Of a DNA stretch of 64,000 nucleotides, positions 7,653-17,234 are shown piece after piece. The DNA comes from JAGQPD01 sp020426865 (GTDB taxonomy: Bacteria; Planctomycetota; Planctomycetia; Pirellulales; Pirellulaceae). The first letter of the stretch is position 1, and each line of letters begins with the position of its first letter. Position numbers and translations under genes: made by a program. The stretch covers positions 248,001 through 312,000 of the forward strand of contig JAWKTN010000008.1 of NCBI GenBank assembly GCA_041399065.1, read 5' to 3'. The notes under the pieces are model-generated. The model worked only from the letters and a program-made list of their open reading frames with translations. It had not been told where the DNA came from and made no database searches.

Positions 7653-9755
7653 ATGACACGCACGCAACAGAACCGCGCATTCCAAGTGGAAACGCCTCTC
7701 GGTAAGGACGTGCTCCTGTTCTATCGCCTGTCTGGCACCGAAAAGCTCGGTGCACTGTTCGAATTCCAACTCGAAGTTCTTAGTGAAAACCACAGCATCA
7801 ACCCGGACGAGCTGCTGGGACGCAGCGTGACGGCGAGTGTGGAAATCGATAGCGATAAAACTCGCTATTTCAACGGGCTCGCGACCACATTTATTCAGGA
7901 CGGTTGCATCGGCGACCTGGCTCGATATCGGATCGCCGTCCGCCCGTGGCTGTGGCTGTTAACCCGCACGGCTGACTGCCGTATCTTCCAGAATAAATCA
8001 GTTCCAGAAATTGTCACGGAGGTATTTAAACAAAAGGGCTTTACGGACGTAAAAAAATCGCTCAACGGCACGTATGCCAAGCGAGAATACTGCGTCCAGT
8101 ATTCGGAAACGGACTTTGATTTTGCCAGTCGGCTGCTTGAATCCGAGGGAATTTACTACTATTTCGCGCACGAGAAGGGAAAACACACGTTGGTATTGGC
8201 CGACGGACGCGGCTCGCACCAGACCGTATCGGGCTACGACAAAGTCCCCTATTTCCCCCCCGGAGGGACGGTCCGCAGGGAGCGAGACCACATCGACAGC
8301 TGGAGTTTTTCGCGAGAAGTACAACCGGGGACCTTTGCTACCACGGACTTCGACTTCACGCGTCCCAAGGCCGACTTGCAAGTCAAATCGTCGGTCAAAC
8401 GCAACCATGCCCAATCGGCATTCGAGGTGTTCAACTACCCCGGCGGCTATCTCGAAACGAAAGATGGTGAAGGGATCGTACGGGCTCGGATCGAGCAATA
8501 CCATTCCCATTTTGAGCAATCGGTCGGCACCGGAAACGCGCGCGGCCTGGCCACCGGCTCCCTCTTCAAGCTAGAAAAATTTCCAAGGCAGGATCAGAAT
8601 TCCGAGTACCTGCTAACGTCGGTGACGTACAACATCGAATCCGATAGCTATCAATCATCCGGCGGCGGCGGCGACGAATCGTATTCGTGTTCCTTCACAG
8701 CGTTGGAAACCAAGCAAACTTATCGTCCGTCGAGATTGACCCCGCGTCCATCGGTTCAAGGACCGCAAACCGCGATTGTGGTTGGCAAGAAAAACGAAGA
8801 CATCTGGACCGACAAATACGGACGCATCAAGGTTCAATTTCACTGGGACCGATACGGCCAGAAGGACGAAAATTCGTCGTGCTGGGTTCGAGTCGCACAG
8901 ATTTGGGCCGGCAAGAAATGGGGTGGCATCTACATTCCGCGGATTGGACAGGAGGTGATTGTCGAATTCCTGGACGGTGATCCCGACCGCCCGATCGTCA
9001 CTGGCAGCGTCTACAACGCCGACCATATGCCACCCTACAACCTGCCCGATGACATGACACAAAGTGGCATCAAATCGCAGACCACCAAGAATGGCAACGA
9101 AAAAACATTCAACGAATTACGATTTGAAGACAAGAAGGATGCCGAGCAGGTCTATTTTCATGCGGAAAAGAACTTTGATCGCGTCGTCGAAAACAACGAT
9201 ACGCTCAAAGTGGGCTTTGACAAGAAAGACCCCGGTGATCAAACGGTCGAGGTCTACAACGACCATAGGTTCTCGATCGAGAAAGGAAACCGGATTGTCG
9301 AGATCAAGGAGAAAGACGACATCCTGACCGTAACGCAAGGGAAGCAAACCGTTACGATCGAAGGCGACACATCGATAACCGTGAAAACTGGAAATCGATC
9401 CGCCAAGGTGGAAACCGGAAATGAGGACCTGAAAGTCGCCAAGGGAAACCATACGATTTCAGTCGATTCCGGGAATCAGACGATCACCGTCGCCAAAGGG
9501 AACCAGGACATCAAGGTCGATAAAGGTGACCATTCTCTTAAGGTGGGGAGTGGCACGAGCACGATCGAAGCGGGCACGAGCATTGAACTGAAAGTCGGTA
9601 GCAGCAGTATCAAAATCGAATCGGCCAAGATCACACTCAAATCCAACGAGATTTGCCTCGATGCCGGCTCGAAGCTCACACTGAAAGGCTCAAAAGTCGA
9701 GGTAAAGGCCTCCGGAGACGCGTCGATCAAAGGTAGTATGGTGAAGATCAACTAG
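7653..9755 (+). CDS. vgrG: T6SS spike protein VgrG (TssI)
   Basis: The frame is open from an ATG at 7584, but GAGG at 7641-7644 is well placed only for the ATG at 7653, giving about 700 residues. VgrG trimers cap the Hcp tube and carry effectors. The N-terminal ~370 residues match the gp27-like part (FQLEVLSENHSINPDELLG, CVQYSETDFDFASRLLESEGIYYYF). The gp5-like OB region holds DKYGRIKVQFHWDR, WVRVAQIWAG and GQEVIVEFLDGDPDRPIVTG. The last ~180 residues form a repetitive beta-helical needle of short GN-x-x-x-x-V strands. No extra C-terminal effector domain is present, so effectors would bind non-covalently. The FHA-like gene follows after 26 bases. Confidence 0.96.
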   Translation: MTRTQQNRAFQVETPLGKDVLLFYRLSGTEKLGALFEFQLEVLSENHSINPDELLGRSVTASVEIDSDKTRYFNGLATTFIQDGCIGDLARYRIAVRPWLWLLTRTADCRIFQNKSVPEIVTEVFKQKGFTDVKKSLNGTYAKREYCVQYSETDFDFASRLLESEGIYYYFAHEKGKHTLVLADGRGSHQTVSGYDKVPYFPPGGTVRRERDHIDSWSFSREVQPGTFATTDFDFTRPKADLQVKSSVKRNHAQSAFEVFNYPGGYLETKDGEGIVRARIEQYHSHFEQSVGTGNARGLATGSLFKLEKFPRQDQNSEYLLTSVTYNIESDSYQSSGGGGDESYSCSFTALETKQTYRPSRLTPRPSVQGPQTAIVVGKKNEDIWTDKYGRIKVQFHWDRYGQKDENSSCWVRVAQIWAGKKWGGIYIPRIGQEVIVEFLDGDPDRPIVTGSVYNADHMPPYNLPDDMTQSGIKSQTTKNGNEKTFNELRFEDKKDAEQVYFHAEKNFDRVVENNDTLKVGFDKKDPGDQTVEVYNDHRFSIEKGNRIVEIKEKDDILTVTQGKQTVTIEGDTSITVKTGNRSAKVETGNEDLKVAKGNHTISVDSGNQTITVAKGNQDIKVDKGDHSLKVGSGTSTIEAGTSIELKVGSSSIKIESAKITLKSNEICLDAGSKLTLKGSKVEVKASGDASIKGSMVKIN

Positions 9756-9781
9756 GAATTGGGGCACCAGGAAAGCAGGCT

Positions 9782-10723
9782 ATGCAACTAATACTGAAAG
9801 TCATCGGTGGCCCATCGACCGGGATGAAACTGCTGCTCCGACAAGGTGAAATCGCCAAGGTCGGACGCACCGAGTGGGCGGACTTCTGTCTACCACACGA
9901 CGAATTGCTTGGTGAATTTCATTTCGCCATGCAAGTCAACCAGAACCAATGCCTGCTGTGGGATCTGGATAGTGGGCAACCCACAATGGTCAACGGCCAA
10001 CCGGTGATGACCGCCTATGTCAATCACGGGGATCTCATTTCGGCCGGCACATCGGAATTCGCTGTCGAGCTGACAGGATCAACGATCGCTCCCAGCGAAA
10101 ACGACAATCGCAAGACCGCCGTGTTCGAGCCGGTAGGCCAGCCGGAAAGCTCAACGGCACCAGACGCGTCCTCCCAAGATACCGGCCCGCAATCACTGAC
10201 AGAATGGTGCACTGCGCTGGAAATCAGCAAGGAAGCGATGCCGGTCGTAACGGATGAATCGGATCCTTGGGACCTCGTCGACGCCTGGCAGGAACAAGAA
10301 CTTTTTGCCGACTGCTTGCGATTGGCCGCCTGCTTGCTCGCGCCGATCCACGCGGTTCGCTGGGGCATCGATTGCGTTTCCTCAACGCAACTGGAACTCA
10401 GTGACGGCGGGAAACAGGCCATGGAAGCGGCATCCAAGTGGGCGGAAAAGCCCGACGAAGCCAATCGCCGAGCGTGTGAAAAAATCGCAGAAGCCAGTGA
10501 ATATGACGGTGCCGCTGCGTGGGTTGCCTTGGCTGCCTTCTGGAGCCAAGGCAGCATGGCGCCACAAGGCCAACCCGAAGTCCCACCGCCACCCGGATTG
10601 TTCGCCAAGGCACTGGCCGGTGCCCTCATGATGGCCGCGACCCATAGCGAACCAACTCGCGCCAACGAACGATACCTCGCGTTCATCGAGTCCGCTCGAA
10701 CAATGGCGACTACGTCCGTTTAA
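9782..10723 (+). CDS. Degenerate FHA-domain protein with helical C-terminal domain, vgrG-linked
   Basis: A 313-residue cytoplasmic protein starting 26 bases after vgrG, with AGGAAAGCAGG before its ATG, so probably co-transcribed. Residues 1-95 look like a forkhead-associated beta-sandwich: VGR at 27-29, then a strand pattern ending in LLWDLDSGQPTMVNGQPV. The usual Ser of the Ser-x-x-His phosphopeptide site is Gly44 (His47 is kept), so phosphothreonine binding is doubtful. After a linker, residues from about 150 are Ala/Trp-rich and helical, and unknown to me. Context suggests an adaptor, chaperone or regulator of VgrG loading; that is inference. FHA proteins are known post-translational regulators of some T6SSs. 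Confidence 0.75.
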   Translation: MQLILKVIGGPSTGMKLLLRQGEIAKVGRTEWADFCLPHDELLGEFHFAMQVNQNQCLLWDLDSGQPTMVNGQPVMTAYVNHGDLISAGTSEFAVELTGSTIAPSENDNRKTAVFEPVGQPESSTAPDASSQDTGPQSLTEWCTALEISKEAMPVVTDESDPWDLVDAWQEQELFADCLRLAACLLAPIHAVRWGIDCVSSTQLELSDGGKQAMEAASKWAEKPDEANRRACEKIAEASEYDGAAAWVALAAFWSQGSMAPQGQPEVPPPPGLFAKALAGALMMAATHSEPTRANERYLAFIESARTMATTSV

Positions 10724-10724
10724 A

Positions 10725-10744
10725 GTCCCACGGCTGTCCCAGCC
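10725..10744. repeat. 20-bp repeat GTCCCACGGCTGTCCCAGCC, copy 2
   Basis: Identical to the copy at 4975-4994. It begins one base after the stop codon of the FHA-like gene and contains the same GGCTG-tcc-CAGCC mini-hairpin. Confidence 0.75.
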
Positions 10745-10838
10745 GCACTCCCCCCCAGCAAAAACTCTCCCGCGTTCAAAATGATCGCCGCGCCTTCGCG
10801 CACCCTGTGTCGCGCCAATAGCCCCGGGTCCCGCTGCT

Positions 10839-10937
10839 ACCCCTCATCCAGTTCTCTCCCCGATATGGACTTGCGGCGACACGTAACACAATATCGGCAT
10901 CTAATCTGTGCAACTCCCTACGGGGAGACCGCTGGGG
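10839..10937. repeat. Degenerate long-hairpin intergenic repeat (diverged relative of 61313-61411)
   Basis: It shares ordered blocks with the copy at 61313-61411: CCCTCA-type start, CTCTCCCC, an acTTGCGGC block, a CAACTCC-cTACGGGGAGA block and a GCTGGG end. The arms pair less well than in the other copy. It lies in the convergent gap between the FHA-like gene and the metallohydrolase gene. Confidence 0.55.
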
Positions 10938-10949
10938 AAAGCTGTGGAA

Positions 10950-13247
10950 CTATCTGCTCTCTTCCAGAATTTTGCGATATGCCTGGCGTGCCACATCATA
11001 GGCAGCTTCTGCGTCGGCGAGTTCGGACTGTCGAGTCTGCGCCTTTTTCTGTTCCCAACAAGTGTCGACGGCCTTTAAACACCACTCGGCACTGCGCCGA
11101 CTTGCGCGAATCGGCTGGCCGTCCACTTCGACGAATACTGGATTGGTATGGCAGCTGGGGAAGATCCGCAACGCCACCCAGCTGGAACGATCGGGTTGAT
11201 AGTCGAATTCGATCGATTGAACCGTACCATCGGCAACAACTTCACGTCGGTCGACGGCTTCGCCGTTGACGATCAGTTCTACAGGCACATTGCGAGTCGT
11301 TCCGACTCGCGCCCGTTCCACGTGCCAGTACGGTTTTTCACTGAGCGATCGTCCGCGGATATCTTCGCGCGGTTGCTCTTCCAACATCGCCGCCACGTCG
11401 ACGGTAACGGCCAGCTTTTCGCCCTTCTTGACAGCCAGCAAGCTGGATTGCCCACGTTCGCCGGGCTCACCAACACCGAATCCGTTGACCTTGAAATCGA
11501 TCAAATGGCTCAGCCCGTCACCGCAGTAGCTGCGTCCCTCTTTGACACCTTCCAACCAATTGGCGAACCCAAGAGGCCGATCTTTGAGATTTACATAAAT
11601 GCGGCCTAGTCCCACTCGTTCACCGTAAATACATGGAAAATCCGTTTCACCACTAATGCGGCAGGTATAACCGCAATTCAACGTGTGGTACCAGATATTT
11701 AATTCCCACACGGCCGGAGTATCAACTGCCGAAATAAAGTCACACGCACCGTGCACAACGTCGACGATGTATTCGTTAGCCCCGATCCCGTCAAACGGTG
11801 GCATGTTGTAATTAGGCAGCTCGTCATTGGGCAACGCCAACCCCCAACCGCTGTGTGAGAAACCGACGACCGCCCCTTGGCTTTTCCCCCACAACAAAAC
11901 CGGCAGATCCCAGCTGGGCCACTCTTCGATTTTTGTCGTGCCCGGATAATCGTCCTCGATCAGTCCAAGCAGGCACAGGTGTCCGGCGTGCGAACTGGGA
12001 AAACCCGATACTTCGACGTCGTAGCGCATGACGTAGTCCTTCGTCGAGAGCTTGTTCACATCTCCTTCAAAGAATTGCTTTTGGTAATACCAACATGGGC
12101 CCCACGACAAGACACAGCCTACGTTCAAGTCTTCGCCTAAAATGTGACGCATCATCGCCTCGGGACCAACGCCCTCGGTGGGTGCCTCATAGTGCGCACA
12201 GCCGGCTGCGTGCACATGATGGTCTCCCGAGTACCATCCGCGGTCGGCGAGCTTTATCCAACGATGCAGCTGAAATGACTCGGTTTGCGACTCACCGGGC
12301 CGAACCTCCATTTCTCGCTTCTCGATTTTGTACTCGGGACCGCGAGTATACGTGACACGATATTTTCCGGGGGGTAACGTTACCGACTCGCCATCGTGCC
12401 GATAGATCTGGTCGTGAAAAAAGAAGTCCGGTTCCAATCGTCGTGAACGAGCCGGATAAACGCGGTCTTGTGCGTCATGAATGACAAATTGCCCCGATGT
12501 TGGCTTGCCGTCGTCGTCCAACACTTTGAGCGTTACCTTCACAGCTGGTTCACACTGAAACAAAACTGGCAGTTCGTTGCGAAAACCGAGATCCTGAGTC
12601 CCCTGCCCCACATCAAATGCCAAGGTCGCTTCTCGCGCGCCAGCATCGCGACTGTAAACCTGCATGAGTCGGTATTCAACTCCCAACCCTGACAGGGTCT
12701 TGTTCAATGGACGATCATTAAACATGCTAACGTCGGCCCAGCGGTCGACGACATCTTGCGGAGTTACGGTTGGCTTGGGATCGGGCCGACCGCTCGATCT
12801 CGTGTATAACGGGTTGGCATTGGAACTGGATACCTGCAGCGGCGCAGTCACTCCCGCGCCGTTGATGACTTTGACGAGGAATACCGACCACCCTTGTTGA
12901 TGCAGCGTCGCCTTGGCCGGCCCTCGGGCCACCTTGACGCGACTCTCCGGATTGATCGATACGACCACCAGTACCTGTGGATCAAGTGACTCTTGAATAG
13001 CCTGCACACCCTTGGTGGAGTCCGTTTCCTTAAGTGCTGATTCAACGTTTGCTCGAGCCTCATCGGGGAGCGGTTGGCCGAGAAACTCCAGCGCCGATAG
13101 CACGCGACGGACCTGCGAATTCAAAGGCTGAAGCTCCACATTCGGCACGATTGGGACGTCCTGGGCCGCACTTGCCAAAGAGCCTATCACGAGAGCGATC
13201 AGGCATGAGCCGGTCAATGAGAATTCACGCTGGCATTGAGTAATCAT
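10950..13247 (-). CDS. Exported CehA/McbA-like metallohydrolase-family protein
   Basis: A 765-residue protein with an N-terminal signal peptide (hydrophobic residues ~11-27, then SAAQD). The central region has a carboxypeptidase-regulatory-like beta domain (near 230-320: TLKVLDDDGKPTSGQFVIHD, LPPGKYRVTYTRGPEY). It is followed by WYSGDHHVHAAG near residue 340, the metal-ligand motif of the CehA/McbA branch of PHP-type hydrolases. GERVGLGRIYVNLKDRP and a GDGLSHL segment near 550-600 fit the same family. GAGAGG lies 8 bases before the ATG. Substrate unknown; CehA/McbA founders cleave carbamate/ester bonds in aryl carbamates, but planctomycete relatives are unstudied as far as I know. It converges on the FHA-like gene. 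Confidence 0.75.
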   Translation of the reverse strand: MITQCQREFSLTGSCLIALVIGSLASAAQDVPIVPNVELQPLNSQVRRVLSALEFLGQPLPDEARANVESALKETDSTKGVQAIQESLDPQVLVVVSINPESRVKVARGPAKATLHQQGWSVFLVKVINGAGVTAPLQVSSSNANPLYTRSSGRPDPKPTVTPQDVVDRWADVSMFNDRPLNKTLSGLGVEYRLMQVYSRDAGAREATLAFDVGQGTQDLGFRNELPVLFQCEPAVKVTLKVLDDDGKPTSGQFVIHDAQDRVYPARSRRLEPDFFFHDQIYRHDGESVTLPPGKYRVTYTRGPEYKIEKREMEVRPGESQTESFQLHRWIKLADRGWYSGDHHVHAAGCAHYEAPTEGVGPEAMMRHILGEDLNVGCVLSWGPCWYYQKQFFEGDVNKLSTKDYVMRYDVEVSGFPSSHAGHLCLLGLIEDDYPGTTKIEEWPSWDLPVLLWGKSQGAVVGFSHSGWGLALPNDELPNYNMPPFDGIGANEYIVDVVHGACDFISAVDTPAVWELNIWYHTLNCGYTCRISGETDFPCIYGERVGLGRIYVNLKDRPLGFANWLEGVKEGRSYCGDGLSHLIDFKVNGFGVGEPGERGQSSLLAVKKGEKLAVTVDVAAMLEEQPREDIRGRSLSEKPYWHVERARVGTTRNVPVELIVNGEAVDRREVVADGTVQSIEFDYQPDRSSWVALRIFPSCHTNPVFVEVDGQPIRASRRSAEWCLKAVDTCWEQKKAQTRQSELADAEAAYDVARQAYRKILEESR

Positions 13248-13478
13248 GGAAAAACCTCTCGCTGGTGGCAGTCCGAATGATGATCAGGGCAACGGCGGCC
13301 CTTTGGTGGCTTCTATTTTCGGGATCTACCGAACGGATTCAACTATGGATCCCAAAATCCGCCCCGCGTGGCGGGAGACCCAATCATTTCCTGCTCTTAT
13401 TGGTAGAGACCAATTCACAAAACGACGGGAAAAACACGTACAGATACCGGTTGGCGATTACCGGTGAAGGAAAACGTC

Positions 13479-14228
13479 ATGAAGGGTACCATAGCGATTG
13501 GCGGTATGATTGTAGCGATCTTCGCAGGGACCGTGTCGGCTCAGGAAGAGAACCCTGACTACCGGATTCGAGCGCAATTCCGGGACGGCAGCGATGAATC
13601 GGTCGGGAATGCGACATTCCGAGTGAAATCGCGGTTCATGCAGGTCTACTATGGCGGCGTATCCAGGAGCGACGAGTATCGGTTTCAAATCGAGTTGGAT
13701 TCTTCCCAGTACGCCGACCGCAGCTTACGGTTGGCGATCGACGATTATACGTGGGGAACACTGCATGCGAATTCGGCCGGGTTTCTCGACGTGACCTATC
13801 GTAGCGACTACAAGCCAGACGACGCACCGGACTTGCCTTTGCCGGTTGGCTTTCCCAATCTTGTCGACGTGGGGAACGTGATGAAGGTGTACGACGCTTC
13901 CAATGACGATTTGTTGCTGACGTCGGTGTTTGGTGAGGAGTTTCGTCGCGGCGATTCTGATTTTGATGGCGATGTGGACGACGACGACTACCTGGTTTGG
14001 AAGGACAACTACGGACAGAATGCGATCGGCCCAGCCAACGGCGAATACACGGGCGACAATCGAGTCGACGGGCTGGATTTACTGGAATGGCAGCGCAATT
14101 ACTCGAGTTCTGACAAGAGCAACAGCATCGCGTCGGTGCCTGAACCGAACGGCCTGATGGCCTTTGCGATGTTCGTGATGGTGGCGCTCGTACGGCCCGA
14201 GGCAATTCGGCGAGCAAGCCGCTCCTAA
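13479..14228 (+). CDS. Secreted protein with dockerin-like EF-hand pair and PEP-CTERM tail
   Basis: The frame could open at GTG 13464, but GAAGGA at 13466-13471 fits the ATG at 13479, giving about 249 residues. A signal peptide ends in VSAQEE. The middle is a beta-rich, unrecognised domain. Two Asp-rich calcium-loop-like repeats follow, GDSDFDGDVDDDDYLVW and GEYTGDNRVDGLDLLEW, resembling a dockerin type I pair as found in planctomycete secreted proteins. The C-terminus has the PEP-CTERM pattern: SVPEPNG, a hydrophobic stretch, then Arg-rich end. PEP-CTERM proteins are sorted by exosortase, which is not in this window. Molecular function unknown. Confidence 0.8.
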   Translation: MKGTIAIGGMIVAIFAGTVSAQEENPDYRIRAQFRDGSDESVGNATFRVKSRFMQVYYGGVSRSDEYRFQIELDSSQYADRSLRLAIDDYTWGTLHANSAGFLDVTYRSDYKPDDAPDLPLPVGFPNLVDVGNVMKVYDASNDDLLLTSVFGEEFRRGDSDFDGDVDDDDYLVWKDNYGQNAIGPANGEYTGDNRVDGLDLLEWQRNYSSSDKSNSIASVPEPNGLMAFAMFVMVALVRPEAIRRASRS

Positions 14229-14299
14229 TTGGCAGAGTTCTCCGCGGAACTCGCTTGGAACTACTGGCAACGCGTTTGTCTAACGGGGTTGATACGCCA

Positions 14300-14836
14300 T
14301 TAATCGAGATTCCCGACCCCGTTGCTGGTAACGTAAATCGATCCATCATCTCCTAACCACATCGCATCGATGGTCTCGGCAAGACTGTAATATTTGAGTT
14401 GCAGAATCTCGCCGGATTCTGACACGCGAACCAGGGCCTGGTTGTCGTGTCGAGTGATATAGCCTGCCTGAGCACCTGAACGGCAGCCGAAGGGGGGAAT
14501 ACTTGTTAGTTCGAGGTATTGAGTACAGTCAACACCGGCCCCCCGGATGATGTTTCGATTGGCCCTGATGATGTTGTTTCGATTGGCATAGTCCACACCA
14601 TACGTCTCATCTTATGCGCGCCGGTGCTTGGTACCATCTGGTCCGAGCGTCTGCCAGCGTACTGAGGTGAGCCCCAAGTCGAAACGATCGAGATAGGAGC
14701 CGCTTGATCCGACAAACACCGAGATTTCTCCCTTGGCATGTAGCAAATACATTCGTCCAACCGAACCTACGCTAGTGCTTTGTTCCCATTGGGAATTTGG
14801 ATACGGCGAACCGCGTAGCCTCTCCCAGACCCTCAC
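14300..14836 (-). pseudogene. Remnant of a beta-propeller-like (NHL/six-bladed) protein gene
   Basis: Two short open frames lie in a row on this strand. The first (14612-14836) reads GRMYLLHAKGEISVF and SGSYLDRFDLG; the second (14300-14596) reads GYITRHDNQALVRV, SGEILQLKYYSLAETIDAMW and DDGSIYVTSNGVGNLD. These look like blades of one propeller-type protein split by a stop and frame change, with the N-terminal part missing. The upstream end runs into the inverted repeat element at 14772-14903, which supplies the first ~22 codons of the first frame. Neither frame has a clear ribosome site. Two unrelated small genes are possible but less likely. Confidence 0.45.
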
Positions 14837-14903
14837 ATGTGAGGGTCTGGGAGAGGCGGCAAAAAACGGTGCACCCTAATTCCCAATTGGAACAAAGCAC
14901 TAG
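14772..14903. mobile_element. Nested inverted-repeat element (MITE-like), 132 bp
   Basis: Outer arms of 26 bp (14772-14797 and 14878-14903, starting CTAGTGCTTTG) match as inverted repeats with one mismatch. Inside is a perfect 40-bp palindrome centred between 14837 and 14838 (14818-14857; each arm GCCTCTCCCAGACCCTCACA or its complement). No coding capacity. This fits a non-autonomous miniature inverted-repeat transposable element. Target-site duplication is not clear beyond the self-complementary CTAG at the ends. Confidence 0.6.
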
Positions 14904-14982
14904 GATCCCTTTGGTCTTTCAGGCTCCTTTGGTCCTTTCCGACGCAACTTTGTTCCACCGAATTCTTCCGGATATGCGCACG

Positions 14983-15021
14983 AAAAAACCCGTACGGGCT
15001 GGCTAACCCCGTACGGGTTTT
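14983..15021 (-). terminator. Rho-independent terminator of the 16S rRNA gene
   Basis: On the - strand, a strong stem built on CCCGTACGGG (arms 15008-15021 and 14985-14998, 9-base loop) runs into a T-tract (14988-14983). It lies about 120 bases beyond the 16S 3' end and faces the right way. The arms also end in A/T runs on the other side, so it may work in both directions. Confidence 0.8.
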
Positions 15022-15041
15022 CGCTTTTTCAATTGGCAGCT

Positions 15042-15061
15042 GTCTGGTCTTTCGACCAGAC
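15042..15061 (-). other. Hairpin between 16S 3' end and terminator
   Basis: GTCTGGTC and GACCAGAC flank a TTTC loop, a perfect 8-bp stem. It is probably part of the trailing 3' precursor RNA, perhaps a processing structure. A second, weaker hairpin (GTCAGT/ACTGAC) lies nearer the rRNA at about 15105-15123. Confidence 0.45.
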
Positions 15062-15135
15062 GGACCTCTTTGCCATTGCATGAGATTATGTCCACGGTAC
15101 GTGTCAGTCGTCGCCAACTGACAGCGGATTATCCT

Positions 15136-16675
<1,540 letters not shown>

Positions 16676-16889
16676 ATTTTATGCTTACCGCTACCAACGC
16701 TCTCGCGATCGTAACGACTGCAAACAACCTTAAGGTTTGAAATTAGCCAAAGCCCACATTCGGCCAACCCACACTCGTGACTCGCATCACAAATGTCAAT
16801 GAACCTTCTGTAGACCCTGTTTATAAAAAAGCACAGTCTCATGCTGGCTTTATTGTTCAAAAGAACAACGAAGAGGTCTAACTACCAAA

Positions 16890-16902
16890 TTGTCAAAGAA
16901 CT
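16890..16902 (-). promoter_or_regulatory. boxA-like antitermination site of the rRNA leader
   Basis: On the - strand the leader reads AGTTCTTTGACAA, close to the bacterial rRNA boxA consensus (TGYTCTTTAACAA), about 75 bases downstream of the predicted transcription start. BoxA recruits NusB/NusE for rRNA antitermination. Prediction is by similarity to the consensus only. Confidence 0.55.
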
Positions 16903-16981
16903 ATCCCTCACCCCACACTACAACCACCGTTTGCACTTGTGAGTGCTACTGGTGCTTGCACCGCGAAAGTTGGAACTCAAG

Positions 16982-17009
16982 ATCATACACGGCCGTTTTC
17001 CTGTGTCAA
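16982..17009 (-). promoter_or_regulatory. Sigma-70-type promoter of the 16S rRNA gene
   Basis: Reading on the - strand there is a perfect -35 TTGACA (17009-17004), a 16-base spacer and a -10 TATGAT (16987-16982). An A/T tract (about 17019-17034) just upstream of the -35 resembles an UP element. This predicts a transcript start near 16975 and a leader of about 300 nt. Confidence 0.75.
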
Positions 17010-17234
17010 CGGCTGGTGAAAAAAAATTTTTCCACCAACCCGCCACCTATAACCGCGGCGACACCGAAAACTATCGCACTCGCTCATGCTCGCTGCAGTG
17101 CGTCGTCGGAAAACGTCTCCGTCACCCTGCCGCACCCACTGCTTACTCTCTGCGAACACCAGTTATCGACCAGTGTGAAGAGGATTCTTGCACAAATCTG
17201 AAACGCTGCAAGGGGGGCCAAGAAAAATTTTTTC

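Larger units (their letters stand above)
16676..17234. other. 16S rRNA leader and promoter region
   Basis: No coding region is seen. The stretch holds the rRNA promoter (16982-17009), a boxA-like antitermination site (16890-16902), a TTGTTC-aaaa-GAACAA hairpin (16853-16868), and A/T-rich palindromes at about 17019-17034 and 17219-17237. The last of these follows the stop of the GIY-YIG gene and may help terminate it. Confidence 0.6.
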
